NCBI GenBank assembly: GCA_004552485.1
Contig: SFOH01000055.1
Location: forward strand, 1-16,590
Origin: Bacteroidales bacterium
Lineage (GTDB): Bacteria > Bacteroidota > Bacteroidia > Bacteroidales > Muribaculaceae
Length of the DNA stretch: 16,590 bases
Direction: 5' to 3'
Part shown: piece after piece, positions 15,375 through 16,590 of the stretch
Layout of the letters: each line of letters starts with the position of its first letter
Position numbering within the stretch: position 1 is the stretch's first letter
Translations under genes and position numbers: made by a program
Notes under the pieces: generated by a model
The model's input: the letters and a program-made list of their open reading frames with translations, nothing else
The model's database searches: none
Told to the model about the DNA's origin: nothing

Positions 15375-15926
15375 ATGACAGCCGCTACATACTCATCCCC
15401 ACGTCCCGCCGACCCCTACGCCGCCGACATCGCCCTCACCGGCGAGTATAAACCCTTCTCAGACAACTCAACCCTCAAATCCGGCTACAAGCACAACGAC
15501 AGCATTGTCATCCCCGCTAAATATGATTTCACCCTTGATTTCAGCGAGGGCCTGGCCGCAGTGATAACGGGCGGCAAATACGGCTTTATTGACAAGTGCG
15601 GCAACATGGTTATCCCCGCTAAATATGATATTGCCAATTATTTCAGCGAGGGGCTGGCCGCGGTGCTTACAGGTGACAAATGGGGCTTTATTGACAAGAG
15701 CGGCAACATGGTTATCCCTGTCATATATGACTTTGCCTGGCATTTCAGCGAGGGCCTGGCCCAGGTGGTAACGGGCGGCAAACGCGGCTTTATTGACAAG
15801 TGCGGCAACATGGTCATCCCCGCTAAATATGATTATGCCATGCATTTCTGCAATGGCAAAACCCTGGTGGTACTCAATGGCCGCTACTTCTACATTGATC
15901 GCAACGGAAATGAGTTGACGCGTTGA
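15375..15926 (+). CDS. WG-repeat protein lacking signal peptide and PEGA domains
   Basis: A 183-residue protein that aligns to the C-terminal part of the PEGA/WG protein encoded just upstream. The shared stretch begins with TYSS (compare SYSS), DPYA-DIA and EYK/EYE, then has WG-type repeats with GFIDKCGNMVIPAKYD and FSEGLAAV, and closes with FYIDRNGNEL. Four repeat units of about 34 residues are present. The signal peptide, the N-terminal domain and all three PEGA repeats of its relative are absent, as if an internal deletion joined the promoter to the WG part. ATG at 15375 is the first standard start in frame. The frame is open upstream to 15255 and contains a signal-like hydrophobic stretch but no ATG, GTG or TTG. 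As annotated the protein would stay in the cytoplasm. WG repeats occur in many contexts and give no specific function. Confidence 0.85.
   Translation: MTAATYSSPRPADPYAADIALTGEYKPFSDNSTLKSGYKHNDSIVIPAKYDFTLDFSEGLAAVITGGKYGFIDKCGNMVIPAKYDIANYFSEGLAAVLTGDKWGFIDKSGNMVIPVIYDFAWHFSEGLAQVVTGGKRGFIDKCGNMVIPAKYDYAMHFCNGKTLVVLNGRYFYIDRNGNELTR
15582..15887 (+). repeat. Three 102-bp tandem repeats coding WG units
   Basis: GGCTTTATTGACAAG occurs at 15582, 15684 and 15786, exactly 102 bp (34 codons) apart. The DNA between is highly similar (AACATGGTTATCCC and TTTCAGCGAGGG repeat in each). A more diverged unit begins near 15483. The near-identity at DNA level points to recent unit duplication. Confidence 0.9.
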
Positions 15927-15940
15927 TGAGTTGACGAGTG
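15910..15940 (+). repeat. Imperfect octamer array across a stop codon
   Basis: ATGAGTTG, ACGCGTTG, ATGAGTTG and ACGAGTG(T) run in register from 15910 and cover the last codons and the TGA (15924-15926) of the WG gene. The octamer resembles the complement of the array at 9776-9807. Confidence 0.75.
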
Positions 15941-15958
15941 TATGTGATGGCCGCTGAG

Positions 15959-16016
15959 CATCCGGCTGGTGTTTTAGACGCCACCACCCCAATGGACGCC
16001 GAGTGCTTGCCGGATG
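15959..16016. repeat. Inverted repeat downstream of the WG gene
   Basis: CATCCGGC (15959-15966) pairs with GCCGGATG (16009-16016) across 42 bases, which themselves contain TGGTG/CACCA (15967-15971 with 15982-15986). It could be a terminator for the WG gene, but no T-tract follows. Confidence 0.4.
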
Positions 16017-16024
16017 GAACGGGC

Positions 16025-16055
16025 TTGCATATTGAGAATTAAGTTGCTAAATTTG
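16025..16055 (+). promoter_or_regulatory. Promoter of the third PEGA-family gene
   Basis: TTG at 16025-16027 within CTTGCA, 20 nt, then TAAATTTG at 16048-16055 and GCAG. The spacer (ATTGAGAATTAAGTT) closely resembles that of the first gene (ATTGACAAATAAGTT). Confidence 0.75.
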
Positions 16056-16076
16056 CAGAAAATATTGATAATCCTT

Positions 16077-16590
16077 ATGAAAAAGATAATACTAATTCTC
16101 TTTGTCGTGCTGTGCGGCGCCGTGGGCGCTGTGGCACAGGATGCCGTGGTGCGCAGCTTCGAGGTGGCGCCGATGGATGTGTCGGCGCAGCAGTATGCGC
16201 GCACGGACCGCAACGGTCAGAAATGCGCGCTTGTGAAGGTGGTGGTGGTGGCGTCCGGCGTCTCCTTCCAGGGCAACGTCATGGGCGACGCCTTCATGTA
16301 CAACTTCCCGGAGCCGCTGCAGGGCGGCGTCACCTATGTCCTCACCATCGATGCGCCGCAGCCCGCCCCCCCCGTGCCGCAGAAGAAGAAGCAGAACTTC
16401 CTGGCGCTGAAGGTGTCGCCGCCCACCGCGCACGTTATTGTGGACGGCACCGAACTGCCCCTCAAGAACGGCGCCGCCAGCAAACTCCTCACCGCCGGCA
16501 CCCACTCCTTATCCGTCACAGCCCCGGGCTATGCCTCTGTGGAAGAGACCGTTACCATCGGCAGCGAGAAGGTGACGCGCAACATAGCGC
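16077..16590 (+). CDS. Exported PEGA-domain protein, 5' part, with internal deletion
   Basis: The first 171 codons of a gene that runs off the window. It starts at ATG 16077 with signal peptide MKKIILILFVVLCGAVGAVA. The mature part begins at about Gln21-Asp22 and is paralogous to the protein at 13484 (shared APMD/DPMD, QKCALVKV/EKCAVLKV, FQGN, EPLQGG.TY.LT). A first PEGA-like repeat follows at about residue 109 (FLALKVSPPTAHVIVDG and LLTAGTHSLSVTAPGYASVE). Compared with its relative it lacks about 27 residues between FQGNVMGDA and the PEPLQGG motif, including the EYWVYL and TEGTKQVQI stretch, with the frame kept. Whether WG repeats follow cannot be seen. Codon use is G+C-rich like the bulk of the window. 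Confidence 0.88.
   Translation, partial: MKKIILILFVVLCGAVGAVAQDAVVRSFEVAPMDVSAQQYARTDRNGQKCALVKVVVVASGVSFQGNVMGDAFMYNFPEPLQGGVTYVLTIDAPQPAPPVPQKKKQNFLALKVSPPTAHVIVDGTELPLKNGAASKLLTAGTHSLSVTAPGYASVEETVTIGSEKVTRNIA

Noticed and set aside
15582..15887. CRISPR array
   Set aside because: The repeats are coding, contiguous 102-bp WG units without unique spacers.

Overview
The window is a G+C-rich piece of a Bacteroidota chromosome, most likely order Bacteroidales; a gut family such as Muribaculaceae is a guess from the high G+C and gene content. Signs of this are Bacteroidota-type promoters (TTTG or TTG, about 20 nt, then TAnnTTTG), a PorZ-like type IX secretion protein, a DUF4492-cydA-cydB operon, and PEGA and WG-repeat exported proteins. 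There is no integrase, insertion sequence, tRNA, rRNA or CRISPR array.

Left part (1-5749, all +): the 3' end of a polysaccharide flippase, a 339-bp gap with several stem-loops, then a GT4 glycosyltransferase, a large YfhO-type membrane protein and a very short SAM-methyltransferase-like protein in one tight run, followed by an RdgB/HAM1 nucleotide-cleansing pyrophosphatase. This is an envelope or surface-polysaccharide neighbourhood.

Middle (5792-10338, +): a PorZ-like secreted beta-propeller protein, a strong terminator whose T-tract runs into the promoter of a UDP-N-acetylhexosamine 6-dehydrogenase (WbpO/TviB type), and an unrecognised 176-aa protein. The 32 nt before the last gene are exactly four copies of an octamer. 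PorZ works with the lipopolysaccharide that anchors type IX cargo, so the sugar dehydrogenase and glycosyltransferase nearby fit, though the link is inference. A long hairpin separates this block from the convergent cyd genes.

Right part (10418-13339, -): cydB, cydA and a DUF4492 gene, the microaerobic cytochrome bd oxidase operon. As given, cydA is broken: about 43 codons after residue 140 are missing and the frame shifts.

Far right (13484-16590, +): three related genes, each behind a similar promoter. One is a full PEGA + WG-repeat exported protein, one is a WG-only derivative, and one is a partial PEGA protein running off the end. The upstream region of the first, including the start of the DUF4492 gene and its leftward promoter, is duplicated before the second. 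There it leaves a DUF4492 remnant and an orphan promoter facing a large hairpin. This diversifying tandem family is the most unusual part of the window.
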